64,000 bases of DNA, from assembly GCA_963920525.1 (NCBI GenBank), contig OY986438.1:187346388-187410387 (forward strand), written 5' to 3'. Position numbers and translations under genes: made by a program. Below the pieces are notes generated by a model. The model saw nothing but the letters and a program-made list of their open reading frames with translations. It did not search any database and was not told where the DNA came from. This document shows positions 51,766 to 64,000 of the stretch, piece by piece; the stretch's first letter is position 1, and each line of letters starts with the position of its first letter. This DNA is from Dichetophora obliterata (lineage: Eukaryota > Arthropoda > Insecta > Diptera > Sciomyzidae).

Positions 51766-53222
51766 TGAATATGCAGTCTTGTGTATATATGTATTAGAAA
51801 CAATTTGGTGTATAAATCGTCCTTGTAGGATGTATGGTTTGGGAGTTATGACGGAAAAAGCACATGTTTTTGGCCAGCTTCCACTCCAAAAAGTGTTCTA
51901 CAACTCCTAAACTACAAGAGATAGAGCAAACGGCATTTGGACAAAGGAGTATCCCTTCTTAAGGACGAGGACCTGGTGCTCATTTTAATGCATGAATCGT
52001 CCTTATCTGATATGTAGTTTTTATTTTAGAAAATAAATAAAAAAAATAAAAATTGACAAAAAAGGGCACATGAAATTAACATGAAATCTAATTTTTAAAA
52101 TTATTTTAAGGATACAGTCTTGTGGGCAGTAGCTTAAGAAACATTTTGATGCATAAATCGTCCTTTTATGATGTATGGTTTAGAAGTTATGGCTAAAAAA
52201 TCAAAAAAATCGCAAAAAACCACGTCAAAAATGATTCATGTAAAAAATTTTAACTAAGATTCTTGAAAAAAAAAATCAAATTCCAGTAAACTTTTTTCTG
52301 AATATGCAGTCTTGTGTATATATGTATTAGAAACAATTTGGTGTATAAATCGTCCTTGTAGGATGTATGGTTTGGGAGTTATGACGGAAAAAGCACATGT
52401 TTTTGGCCAGCTTCCACTCCAAAAAGTGTTCTACAACTCCTAAACTACAAGAGATAGAGCAAACGGCATTTGGACAAAGGAGTATCCCTTCTTAAGGACG
52501 AGGACCTGGTGCTCATTTTAATGCATGAATCGTCCTTATCTGATATGTAGTTTTTATTTTAGAAAATAAATAAAAAAAATAAAAATTGACAAAAAAGGGC
52601 ACATGAAATTAACATGAAATCTAATTTTTAAAATTATTTTAGGGATACAGTCTTGTGGGTAGTAGCTTAAGGAACATTTTGATGCATAAATCGTCCTTTT
52701 ATGATGTATGGTTTAGAAGTTATGGCTAAAAAATCAAAAAAATCGCAAAAAACCACGTCTAAAACTATGATTCATGTAAAAAATTTTAACTAAGATTCTT
52801 GAAAAAAAATCAAATTCCAGAAAACTTTTTTCTGAATATGCAGTCTTGTGTATATATGTATTAGAAACAATTTGGTGTATAAATCGTCCTTGTAGGATGT
52901 ATGGTTTGGGAGTTATGACGGAAAAAGCACATGTTTTTGGCCAGCTTCCACTCCAAAAAGTGTTCTACAACTCCTAAACTACAAGAGATAGAGCAAACGG
53001 CATTTGGACAAAGGAGTATCCCTTCTTAAGGACGAGGACCTGGTGCTCATTTTAATGCATGAATCGTCCTTATCTGATATGTAGTTTTTATTTTAGAAAA
53101 TAAATAAAAAAAATAAAAATTGACAAAAAAGGGCACATGAAATTAACATGAAATCTAATTTTTAAAATTATTTTAAGGATACAGTCTTGTGGGCAGTAGC
53201 TTAAGGAACATTTTGATGCATA

Positions 53223-55502
53223 AATCTTCCTTTTATGATGTATGGTTTAGAAGTTATGGCTAAAAAATCAAAAAAATCGCAAAAAACCACGTCAAAAACT
53301 ATGATTCATGTAAAAAATTTTAACTAAGATTCTTGAAAAAAAATCAAATTCCAGAAAACTTTTTTCTGAATATGCAGTCTTGTGTATATATGTATTAGAA
53401 ACAATTTGGTGTATAAATCGTCCTTGTAGGATGTATGGTTTGGGAGTTATGACGGAAAAAGCACATGTTTTTGGCCAGCTTCCACTCCAAAAAGTGTTCT
53501 ACAACTCCTAAACTACAAGAGATAGAGCAAACGGCATTTGGACAAAGGAGTATCCCTTCTTAAGGACGAGGACCTGGTGCTCATTTTAATGCATGAATCG
53601 TCCTTATCTGATATGTAGTTTTTATTTTAGAAAATAAATAAAAAAAATAAAAATTGACAAAAAAGGGCACATGAAATTAACATGAAATCTAATTTTTAAA
53701 ATTATTTTAAGGATACAGTCTTGTGGGCAGTAGCTTAAGGAACATTTTGATGCATAAATCTTCCTTTTATGATGTATGGTTTAGAAGTTATGGCTAAAAA
53801 ATCAAAAAAATCGCAAAAAACCACGTCAAAAACTATGATTCATGTAAAAAATTTTAACTAAGATTCTTGAAAAAAAATCAAATTCCAGAAAACTTTTTTC
53901 TGAATATGCAGTCTTGTGTATATATGTATTAGAAACAATTTGGTGTATAAATCGTCCTTGTAGGATGTATGGTTTGGGAGTTATGACGGAAAAAGCACAT
54001 GTTTTTGGCCAGCTTCCACTCCAAAAAGTGTTCTACAACTCCTAAACTACAAGAGATAGAGCAAACGGCATTTGGACAAAGGAGTATCCGTTCTTAAGGA
54101 CGAGGACCTGGTGCTCATTTTAATGCATGAATCGTCCTTATCTGATATGTAGTTTTTATTTTAGAAAATAAATAAAAAAAATAAAAATTGACAAAAAAGG
54201 GCACATGAAATTAACATGAAATCTAATTTTTAAAATTATTTTAAGGATACAGTCTTGTGGGTAGTAGCTTAAGGAACATTTTGATGCATAAATCGTCCTT
54301 TTATGATGTATGGTTTAGAAGTTATGGCTAAAAAATCAAAAAAATCGCAAAAAACCACGTCAAAAACTATGATTCATGTAAAAAATTTTAACTAAGATTC
54401 TTGAAAAAAAATCAAATTCCAGAAAACTTTTTTCTGAATATGCAGTCTTGTGTATATATGTATTAGAAACAATTTGGTGTATAAATCGTCCTTGTAGGAT
54501 GTATGGTTTGGGAGTTATGACGGAAAATGCACATGTTTTTGGCCAGCTTCCACTCCAAAAAGTGTTCTACAACTCCTAAACTACAAGAGATAGAGCAAAC
54601 GGCATTTAGACAAAGGAGTATCCCTTCTTAAGGACGAGGACCTGGTGCTCATTTTAATGCATGAATCGTCCTTATCTGATATGTAGTTTTTATTTTAGAA
54701 AATAAATAAAAAAAATAAAAATTGACAAAAAAGGGCACATGAAATTAACATGAAATCTAATTTTTAAAATTATTTTAAGGATACAGTCTTGTGGGCAGTA
54801 GCTTAAGGAACATTTTGATGCATAAATCGTCCTTTTATGATGTATGGTTTAGAAGTTATGGCTAAAAAATCAAAAAAATCGCAAAAAACCACGTCTAAAA
54901 CTATGATTCATGTAAAAAATTTTAACTAAGATTCTTGAAAAAAAAATCAAATTCCAGAAAACTTTTTTCTGAATATGCAGTCTTGTGTATATATGTATTA
55001 GAAACAATTTGGTGTATAAATCGTCCTTGTAGGATGTATGGTTTGGGAGTTATGACGGAAAATGCACATGTTTTTGGCCAGCTTCCACTCCAAAAAGTGT
55101 TCTACAACTCCTAAACTACAAGAGATAGAGCAAACGGCATTTGGACAAAGGAGTATCCCTTCTTAAGGACGAGGACCTGGTGCTCATTTTAATGCATGAA
55201 TCGTCCTTATCTGATATGTAGTTTTTATTTTAGAAAATAAATAAAAAAAATAAAAATTGACAAAAAAGGGCACATGAAATTAACATGAAATCTAATTTTT
55301 AAAATTATTTTAAGGATACAGTCTTGTGGGCAGCAGCTTAAGAAACATTTTAATGCATAAATCGTCCTTTTAAGATGTATGGTTTAGAAGTTATGGCTAA
55401 AAAATCAAAAAAATCGCAAAAAACCACGTCAAAAATGATTCATGTAAAAAATTTTAACTAAGATTCTTGAAAAAAGAAATCAAATTCCAGTAAACTTTTT
55501 TC
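53223..55502 (+). repeat. Neighbouring-unit variant pairs
   Basis: TAAATCTTCC in box C occurs only at about 53222 and 53756, one unit apart. GGAAAATGCAC occurs only at about 54523 and 55059, again one unit apart. These show that single-unit duplication or conversion also operates alongside the three-unit blocks. Confidence 0.75.
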
Positions 55503-57103
55503 TGAATATGCAGTCTTGTGTATATATGTATTAGAAACAATTTGGTGTATAAATCGTCCTTGTAGGATGTATGGTTTGGGAGTTATGACGGAAAAAGCAC
55601 ATGTTTTTGGCCAGCTTCCACTCCAAAAAGTGTTCTACAACTCCTAAACTACAAGAGATAGAGCAAACGGCATTTGGACAAAGGAGTATCCCTTCTTAAG
55701 GACGAGGACCTGGTGCTCATTTTAATGCATGAATCGTCCTTATCTGATATGTAGTTTTTATTTTAGAAAATAAATAAAAAAAATAAAAATTGACAAAAAA
55801 GGGCACATGAAATTAACATGAAATCTAATTTTTAAAATTATTTTAAGGATACAGTCTTGTGGGCAGTAGCTTAAGAAACATTTTGATGCATAAATCGTCC
55901 TTTTATGATGTATGGTTTAGAAGTTATGGCTGAAAAATCAAAAAAATCGCAAAAAACCACGTCAAAAATGATTCATGTAAAAAATTTTAACTAAGATCCT
56001 TGAAAAAAAAATCAAATTCCAGTAAACTTTTTTCTGAATATGCAGTCTTGTGTATATATGTATTAGAAACAATTTGGTGTATAAATCGTCCTTGTAGGAT
56101 GTATGGTTTGGGAGTTATGACGGAAAAAGCACATGTTTTTGGCCAGCTTCCACTCCAAAAAGTGTTCTACAACTCCTAAACTACAAGAGATAGAGCAAAC
56201 GGCATTTGGACAAAGGAGTATCCCTTCTTAAGGACGAGGACCTGGTGCTCATTTTAATGCATGAATCGTCCTTATCTGATATGTAGTTTTTATTTTAGAA
56301 AATAAATAAAAAAAATAAAAATTGACAAAAAAGGGCACATGAAATTAACATGAAATCTAATTTTTAAAATTATTTTAAGGATACAGTCTTGTGGGCAGTA
56401 GCTTAAGAAACATTTTGATGCATAAATCGTCCTTTTATGATGTATGGTTTAGAAGTTATGGCTAAAAAATCAAAAAAATCGCAAAAAACCACGTCAAAAA
56501 CTATGATTCATGTAAAAAATTTTAACTAAGATTCTTGAAAAAAAAATCAAATTCCAGTAAACTTTTTTCTGAATATGCAGTCTTGTGTATATATGTATTA
56601 GAAACAATTTGGTGTATAAATCGTCCTTGTAGGATGTATGGTTTGGGAGTTATGACGGAAAAAGCACATGTTTTTGGCCAGCTTCCACTCCAAAAAGTGT
56701 TCTACAACTCCTAAACTACAAGAGATAGAGCAAACGGCATTTGGACAAAGGAGTATCCCTTCTTAAGGACGAGGACCTGGTGCTCATTTTAATGCATGAA
56801 TCGTCCTTATCTGATATGTAGTTTTTATTTTAGAAAATAAATAAAAAAAATAAAAATTGACAAAAAAGGGCACATGAAATTAACATGAAATCTAATTTTT
56901 AAAATTATTTTAAGGATACAGTGTTGTGGGCAGTAGCTTAAGGAACATTTTGATGCATAAATCGTCCTTTTATGATGTATGGTTTAGAAGTTATGGCTAA
57001 AAAATCAAAAAAATCGCAAAAAACCACGTCTAAAACTATGATTCATGTAAAAAATTTTAACTAAGATTCTTGAAAAAAAATCAAATTCCAGAAAACTTTT
57101 TTC

Positions 57104-57604
57104 TGAATATGCAGTCTTGTGTATATATGTATTAGAAACAATTTGGTGTATAAATCGTCCTTGTAGGATGTATGGTTTGGGAGTTATGACGGAAAAAGCA
57201 CATGTTTTTGGCCAGCTTCCACTCCAAAAAGTGTTCTACAACTCCTAAACTACAAGAGATAGAGCAAACGGCATTTGGACTAATGCTCATTTTAATGCAT
57301 GAATCGTCCTTATCTGATATGTAGTTTTTATTTTAGAAAATAAATAAAAAAAATAAAAATTGACAAAAAAGGGCACATGAAATTAACATGAAATCTAATT
57401 TTTAAAATTATTTTAAGGATACAGTCTTGTGGGCAGTAGCTTAAGGAACATTTTGATGCATAAATCGTCCTTTTATGATGTATGGTTTAGAAGTTATGGC
57501 TAAAAAATCAAAAAAATCGCAAAAAACCACGTCAAAAATGATTCATGTAAAAAATTTTAACTAAGATTCTTGAAAAAAAAATCAAATTCCAGAAAACTTT
57601 TTTC
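57104..57604 (+). repeat. Short unit (501 bp), first of the right cluster
   Basis: It has the same TTTGGACTAATGC junction as the left-cluster copies, so it is very probably the same deletion event by descent. It has nine A before TCAAATTCC, unlike the 500-bp left copies, which have eight. Confidence 0.88.
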
Positions 57605-60600
57605 TGAATATGCAGTCTTGTGTATATATGTATTAGAAACAATTTGGTGTATAAATCGTCCTTGTAGGATGTATGGTTTGGGAGTTATGACGGAAAAAGC
57701 ACATGTTTTTGGCCAGCTTCCACTCCAAAAAGTGTTCTACAACTCCTAAACTACAAGAGATAGAGCAAACGGCATTTGGACAAAGGAGTATCCCTTCTTA
57801 AGGACGAGGACCTGGTGCTCATTTTAATGCATGAATCGTCCTTATCTGATATGTAGTTTTTATTTTAGAAAATAAATAAAAAAAATAAAAATTGACAAAA
57901 AAGGGCACATGAAATTAACATGAAATCTAATTTTTAAAATTATTTTAAGGATACAGTCTTGTGGGTAGTAGCTTAAGGAACATTTTGATGCATAAATCGT
58001 CCTTTTATGATGTATGGTTTAGAAGTTATGGCTAAAAAATCAAAAAAATCGCAAAAAACCACGTCTAAAACTATGATTCATGTAAAAAATTTTAACTAAG
58101 ATCCTTGAAAAAAAAATCAAATTCCAGAAAACTTTTTTCTGAATATGCAGTCTTGTGTATATATGTATTAGAAACAATTTGGTGTATAAATCGTCCTTGT
58201 AGGATGTATGGTTTGGGAGTTATGACGGAAAAAGCACATGTTTTTGGCCAGCTTCCACTCCAAAAAGTGTTCTACAACTCCTAAACTACAAGAGATAGAG
58301 CAAACGGCATTTGGACAAAGGAGTATTCCTTCTTAAGGACGAGGACCTGGTGCTCATTTTAATGCATGAATCGTCCTTATCTGATATGTAGTTTTTATTT
58401 TAGAAAATAAATAAAAAAAATAAAAATTGACAAAAAAGGGCACATGAAATTAACATGAAATCTAATTTTTAAAATTATTTTAAGGATACAGTCTTGTGGG
58501 CAGTAGCTTAAGGAACATTTTGATGCATAAATCGTCCTTTTATGATGTATGGTTTAGAAGTTATGGCTAAAAAATCAAAAAAATCGCAAAAAACCACGTC
58601 TAAAACTATGATTCATGTAAAAAATTTTAACTAAGATTCTTGAAAAAAAAATCAAATTCCAGAAAACTTTTTTCTGAATATGCAGTCTTGTGTATATATG
58701 TATTAGAAACAATTTGGTGTATAAATCGTCCTTGTAGGATGTATGGTTTGGGAGTTATGACGGAAAAAGCACATGTTTTTGGCCAGCTTCCACTCCAAAA
58801 AGTGTTCTACAACTCCTAAACTACAAGAGATAGAGCAAACGGCATTTGGACAAAGGAGTATCCCTTCTTAAGGACGAGGACCTGGTGCTCATTTTAATGC
58901 ATGAATCGTCCTTATCTGATATGTAGTTTTTATTTTAGAAAATAAATAAAAAAAATAAAAATTGACAAAAAAGGGCACATGAAATTAACATGAAATCTAA
59001 TTTTTAAAATTATTTTAAGGATACAGTCTTGTGGGCAGTAGCTTAAGAAACATTTTGATGCATAAATCGTCCTTTTATGATGTATGGTTTAGAAGTTATG
59101 GCTAAAAAATCAAAAAAATCGCAAAAAACCACGTCAAAAATGATTCATGTAAAAAATTTTAACTAAGATTCTTGAAAAAAAAAATCAAATTCCAGTAAAC
59201 TTTTTTCTGAATATGCAGTCTTGTGTATATATGTATTAGAAACAATTTGGTGTATAAATCGTCCTTGTAGGATGTATGGTTTGGGAGTTATGACGGAAAA
59301 AGCACATGTTTTTGGCCAGCTTCCACTCCAAAAAGTGTTCTACAACTCCTAAACTACAAGAGATAGAGCAAACGGCATTTGGACAAAGGAGTATCCCTTC
59401 TTAAGGACGAGGACCTGGTGCTCATTTTAATGCATGAATCGTCCTTATCTGATATGTAGTTTTTATTTTAGAAAATAAATAAAAAAAATAAAAATTGACA
59501 AAAAAGGGCACATGAAATTAACATGAAATCTAATTTTTAAAATTATTTTAAGGATACAGTCTTGTGGGCAGTAGCTTAAGAAACATTTTGATGCATAAAT
59601 CGTCCTTTTATGATGTATGGTTTAGAAGTTATGGCTAAAAAATCAAAAAAATCGCAAAAAACCACGTCTAAAACTATGATTCATGTAAAAAATTTTAACT
59701 AAGATTCTTGAAAAAAAAATCAAATTCCAGTAAACTTTTTTCTGAATATGCAGTCTTGTGTATATATGTATTAGAAACAATTTGGTGTATAAATCGTCCT
59801 TGTAGGATGTATGGTTTGGGAGTTATGACGGAAAAAGCACATGTTTTTGGCCAGCTTCCACTCCAAAAAGTGTTTTACAACTCCTAAACTACAAGAGATA
59901 GAGCAAACGGCATTTGGACAAAGGAGTATTCCTTCTTAAGGACGAGGACCTGGTGCTCATTTTAATGCATGAATCGTCCTTATCTGATATGTAGTTTTTA
60001 TTTTAGAAAATAAATAAAAAAAATAAAAATTGACAAAAAAGGGCACATGAAATTAACATGAAATCTAATTTTTAAAATTATTTTAAGGATACAGTCTTGT
60101 GGGCAGTAGCTTAAGAAACATTTTGATGCATAAATCGTCCTTTTATGATGTATGGTTTAGAAGTTATGGCTAAAAAATCAAAAAAATCGCAAAAAACCAC
60201 GTCTAAAACTATGATTCATGTAAAAAATTTTAACTAAGATTCTTGAAAAAAAAATCAAATTCCAGAAAACTTTTTTCTGAATATGCAGTCTTGTGTATAT
60301 ATGTATTAGAAACAATTTGGTGTATAAATCGTCCTTGTAGGATGTATGGTTTGGGAGTTATGACGGAAAAAGCACATGTTTTTGGCCAGCTTCCACTCCA
60401 AAAAGTGTTCTACAACTCCTAAACTACAAGAGATAGAGCAAACGGCATTTGGACAAAGGAGTATCCCTTCTTAAGGACGAGGACCTGGTGCTCATTTTAA
60501 TGCATGAATCGTCCTTATCTGATATGTAGTTTTTATTTTAGAAAATAAATAAAAAAAATAAAAATTGACAAAAAAGGGCACATGAAATTAACATGAAATC

Positions 60601-60810
60601 TAATTTTTAAAATTATTTTAAGGATACAGTCTTGTGGGCAGTAGCTTAAGAAACATTTTGATGCATAAATCGTCCTTTTATGATGTATGGTTTAGAAGTT
60701 ATGGCTAAAAAATCAAAAAAATCGCAAAAAACCACGTCAAAAATGATTCATGTAAAAAATTTTAACTAAGATTCTTGAAAAAAAAAATCAAATTCCAGTA
60801 AACTTTTTTC
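57605..60810 (+). repeat. Two tandem copies of a 1603-bp three-unit block
   Basis: Unit lengths 535, 535, 533 (57605, 58140, 58675) repeat exactly from 59208, 59743 and 60278. GAGTATTCCTTC recurs at 58321 and 59924, and the GTCAAAAATG class with the ten-A run and CCAGTAAAC marks the third unit of each block. All six right-hand units from 58675 on carry AAGAAAC or its near context. Confidence 0.83.
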
Positions 60811-61344
60811 TGAATATGCAGTCTTGTGTATATATGTATTAGAAACAATTTGGTGTATAAATCGTCCTTGTAGGATGTATGGTTTGGGAGTTATGACGGA
60901 AAAAGCACATGTTTTTGGCCAGCTTCCACTCCAAAAAGTGTTCTACGACTCCTAAACTACAAGAGATAGAGCAAACGGCATTTGGACAAAGGAGTATCCC
61001 TTCTTAAGGACGAGGACCTGGTGCTCATTTTAATGCATGAATCGTCCTTATCTGATATGTAGTTTTTATTTTAGAAAATAAATAAAAAAAATAAAAATTG
61101 ACAAAAAAGGGCACATGAAATTAACATGAAATCTAATTTTTAAAATTATTTTAAGGATACAGTCTTGTGGGCAGTAGCTTAAGAAACATTTTGATGCATA
61201 AATCGTCCTTTTATGATGTATGGTTTAGAAGTTATGGCTAAAAAATCAAAAAAATCGCAAAAAACCACGTCTAAAACTATGATTCATGTAAAAAATTTTA
61301 ACTAAGATTCTTGAAAAAAAATCAAATTCCAGAAAACTTTTTTC

Positions 61345-63949
61345 TGAATATGCAGTCTTGTGTATATATGTATTAGAAACAATTTGGTGTATAAATCGTC
61401 CTTGTAGGATGTATGGTTTGGGAGTTATGACGGAAAAAGCACATGTTTTTGGCCAGCTTCCACTCCAAAAAGTGTTCTACAACTCCTAAACTACAAGAGA
61501 TAGAGCAAACGGCATTTGGACAAAGGAGTATCCGTTCTTAAGGACGAGGACCTGGTGCTCATTTTAATGCATGAATCGTCCTTATCTGATATGTAGTTTT
61601 TATTTTAGAAAATAAATAAAAAAAATAAAAATTGACAAAAAAGGGCACATGAAATTAACATGAAATCTAATTTTTAAAATTATTTTAAGGATACAGTCTT
61701 GTGGGCAGTAGCTTAAGGAACATTTTGATGCATAAATCGTCCTTTTATGATGTATGGTTTAGAAGTTATGGCTAAAAAATCAAAAAAATCGCAAAAAACC
61801 ACGTCAAAAACTATGATTCATGTAAAAAATTTTAACTAAGATTCTTGAAAAAAAATCAAATTCCAGAAAACTTTTTTCTGAATATGCAGTCTTGTGTATA
61901 TATGTATTAGAAACAATTTGGTGTATAAATCGTCCTTGTAGGATGTATGGTTTGGGAGTTATGACGGAAAAAGCACATGTTTTTGGCCAGCTTCCACTCC
62001 AAAAAGTGTTCTACAACTCCTAAACTACAAGAGATAGAGCAAACGGCATTTGGACTAATGCTCATTTTAATGCATGAATCGTCCTTATCTGATATGTAGT
62101 TTTTATTTTAGAAAATAAATAAAAAAAATAAAAATTGACAAAAAAGGGCACATGAAATTAACATGAAATCTAATTTTTAAAATTATTTTAAGGATACAGT
62201 CTTGTGGGCAGTAGCTTAAGAAACATTTTGATGCATAAATCGTCCTTTTATGATGTATGGTTTAGAAGTTATGGCTAAAAAATCAAAAAAATCGCAAAAA
62301 ACCACGTCAAAAATGATTCATGTAAAAAATTTTAACTAAGATTCTTGAAAAAAAAAATCAAATTCCAGTAAACTTTTTTCTGAATATGCAGTCTTGTGTA
62401 TATATGTATTAGAAACAATTTGGTGTATAAATCGTCCTTGTAGGATGTATGGTTTGGGAGTTATGACGGAAAAAGCACATGTTTTTGGCCAGCTTCCACT
62501 CCAAAAAGTGTTCTACAACTCCTAAACTACAAGAGATAGAGCAAACGGCATTTGGACAAAGGAGTATCCCTTCTTAAGGACGAGGACCTGGTGCTCATTT
62601 TAATGCATGAATCGTCCTTATCTGATATGTAGTTTTTATTTTAGAAAATAAATAAAAAAAATAAAAATTGACAAAAAAGGGCACATGAAATTAACATGAA
62701 ATCTAATTTTTAAAATTATTTTAAGGATACAGTCTTGTGGGCAGTAGCTTAAGAAACATTTTGATGCATAAATCGTCCTTTTATGATGTATGGTTTAGAA
62801 GTTATGGCTAAAAAATCAAAAAAATCGCAAAAAACCACGTCTAAAACTATGATTCATGTAAAAAATTTTAACTAAGATTCTTGAAAAAAAAATCAAATTC
62901 CAGTAAACTTTTTTCTGAATATGCAGTCTTGTGTATATATGTATTAGAAACAATTTGGTGTATAAATCGTCCTTGTAGGATGTATGGTTTGGGAGTTATG
63001 ACGGAAAAAGCACATGTTTTTGGCCAGCTTCCACTCCAAAAAGTGTTCTACAACTCCTAAACTACAAGAGATAGAGCAAACGGCATTTGGACAAAGGAGT
63101 ATCCGTTCTTAAGGACGAGGACCTGGTGCTCATTTTAATGCATGAATCGTCCTTATCTGATATGTAGTTTTTATTTTAGAAAATAAATAAAAAAAATAAA
63201 AATTGACAAAAAAGGGCACATGAAATTAACATGAAATCTAATTTTTAAAATTATTTTAAGGATACAGTCTTGTGGGCAGTAGCTTAAGGAACATTTTGAT
63301 GCATAAATCGTCCTTTTATGATGTATGGTTTAGAAGTTATGGCTAAAAAATCAAAAAAATCGCAAAAAACCACGTCAAAAACTATGATTCATGTAAAAAA
63401 TTTTAACTAAGATTCTTGAAAAAAAATCAAATTCCAGAAAACTTTTTTCTGAATATGCAGTCTTGTGTATATATGTATTAGAAACAATTTGGTGTATAAA
63501 TCGTCCTTGTAGGATGTATGGTTTGGGAGTTATGACGGAAAAAGCACATGTTTTTGGCCAGCTTCCACTCCAAAAAGTGTTCTACAACTCCTAAACTACA
63601 AGAGATAGAGCAAACGGCATTTGGACTAATGCTCATTTTAATGCATGAATCGTCCTTATCTGATATGTAGTTTTTATTTTAGAAAATAAATAAAAAAATA
63701 AAAATTGACAAAAAAGGGCACATGAAATTAACATGAAATCTAATTTTTAAAATTATTTTAAGGATACAGTCTTGTGGGCAGTAGCTTAAGAAACATTTTG
63801 ATGCATAAATCGTCCTTTTATGATGTATGGTTTAGAAGTTATGGCTAAAAAATCAAAAAAATCGCAAAAAACCACGTCAAAAATGATTCATGTAAAAAAT
63901 TTTAACTAAGATTCTTGAAAAAAAAATCAAATTCCAGTAAACTTTTTTC
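61345..63949 (+). repeat. Three-unit block (1571 bp) with a short middle unit, repeated
   Basis: Units 61345, 61879 and 62381 (534, 502, 535 bp) are followed by 62916 and 63450 (534, 500 bp). TATCCGTTCTTAAGG occurs at about 61530 and 63101, 1571 bp apart, and the middle unit (61879, 63450) is the 31-bp-deleted class in both. The plan of long, short, long is the same as in the 1565-bp blocks at 5154-8283, about 56 kb away. Confidence 0.85.
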
Positions 63950-64000
63950 TGAATATGCAGTCTTGTGTATATATGTATTAAAAACAATTTGGTGTATAAA
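63950..64000 (+). repeat. Partial satellite unit at the window edge
   Basis: The first 51 bp of a further unit, with TATTAAAAAC for TATTAGAAAC. The array clearly continues beyond the window. Confidence 0.95.

Larger units (their letters stand above)
3591..64000 (+). repeat. Satellite DNA array, ~532-bp unit, 115 unit starts, open at right edge
   Basis: The unit is phased here on TGAATATGCAGTCTTGTG. All copies are head to tail in one orientation. Unit starts in the left part are 3591, 4123, 4654, 5154, 5688, 6188, 6719, 7253, 7753, 8284, 8815, 9349, 9880, 10411, 10914, 11417, 11951, 12483, 13015, 13549, 14083, 14584, 15116, 15649, 16183, 16717, 17250, 17753, 18287, 18821, 19355, 19889 and 20421. 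They continue at 530-541 bp steps to 57104, with exceptions at 44952 and 51244, and end with 61345, 61879, 62381, 62916, 63450 and 63950. Copies differ by scattered point changes and by a few recurrent variants: GTCAAAAATG or GTCAAAAACTATG or GTCTAAAACTATG, CCAGAAAAC or CCAGTAAAC, A-run length 8-10, and a 31-bp deletion. There is no coding frame conserved between units. AT richness, length and homogeneity suggest pericentromeric or centromeric heterochromatin (inference). Confidence 0.98.

Noticed and set aside
3591..64000. CRISPR array
   Set aside because: Units are about 532 bp with no short repeat-spacer alternation, and the host is evidently eukaryotic.
3591..64000. Centromere identity with a CENP-B box
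   Set aside because: No CENP-B box-like sequence was recognised. Centromeric status cannot be claimed from repeat structure alone.
3591..64000. Relationship to the Drosophila 1.688 satellite family
   Set aside because: A loose resemblance around GTTATGGCTAAAAAA-type words was noticed, but it is too short and AT-rich to support homology without alignment.

Overview
The window looks like eukaryotic, most likely insect (probably dipteran), heterochromatin at the left edge of a very long satellite array. The evidence is a decayed insect-type non-LTR retrotransposon, a Tc1/mariner-like miniature element, and about 60 kb of uninterrupted AT-rich tandem repeat. No intact protein gene, rRNA, tRNA or CRISPR array was found. 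The species cannot be fixed from the sequence alone.

Left flank (1-3590). A short inverted-repeat element lies at 64-316. It is followed by AT-rich noncoding DNA with TG/CA simple sequence and a degenerate 11-bp minisatellite of AAGCTT words at 1049-1102. Positions 1215-3500 hold a minus-strand, 5'-truncated, frame-broken non-LTR retrotransposon of the jockey/CR1-like group. Its A tail reads as T11 on the plus strand at 1215-1225. The element keeps the end of the endonuclease-RT linker and most of the reverse transcriptase, interrupted by two in-frame stops and three frame changes. Positions 3501-3590 are a junction segment containing a diverged 47-bp duplication.

Satellite (3591-64000, continuing past the right edge). 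I located 115 unit starts, all in the same orientation. Most units are 530-535 bp, ten are 500-503 bp, two are 541 bp, one is cut to about 420 bp and one is 522 bp. Each unit appears to be built from three diverged submonomers. Each submonomer carries the same 16-nt box, TGYATRAATCGTCCTT, at spacings of about 180, 161 and 190 bp, close to nucleosome repeat length. Shared rare variants show that the ~532-bp units are themselves amplified in blocks, most often of three (about 1.57-1.61 kb), sometimes two or four. The layout is therefore nested: ~177 bp x3 gives ~532 bp, and x3 gives ~1.6 kb.

Variant classes are not evenly spread. The 31-bp-deleted short units lie only in the left 14 kb and the right 7 kb of the array, and a one-base variant (AAGAAAC for AAGGAAC) dominates parts of the array after about 48.9 kb. 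The first unit and the DNA just outside it are more diverged than the interior, as expected at an array edge. The main interest of the window is this hierarchical satellite and its conserved box, with possible centromeric or pericentromeric chromatin function. That function is inference.
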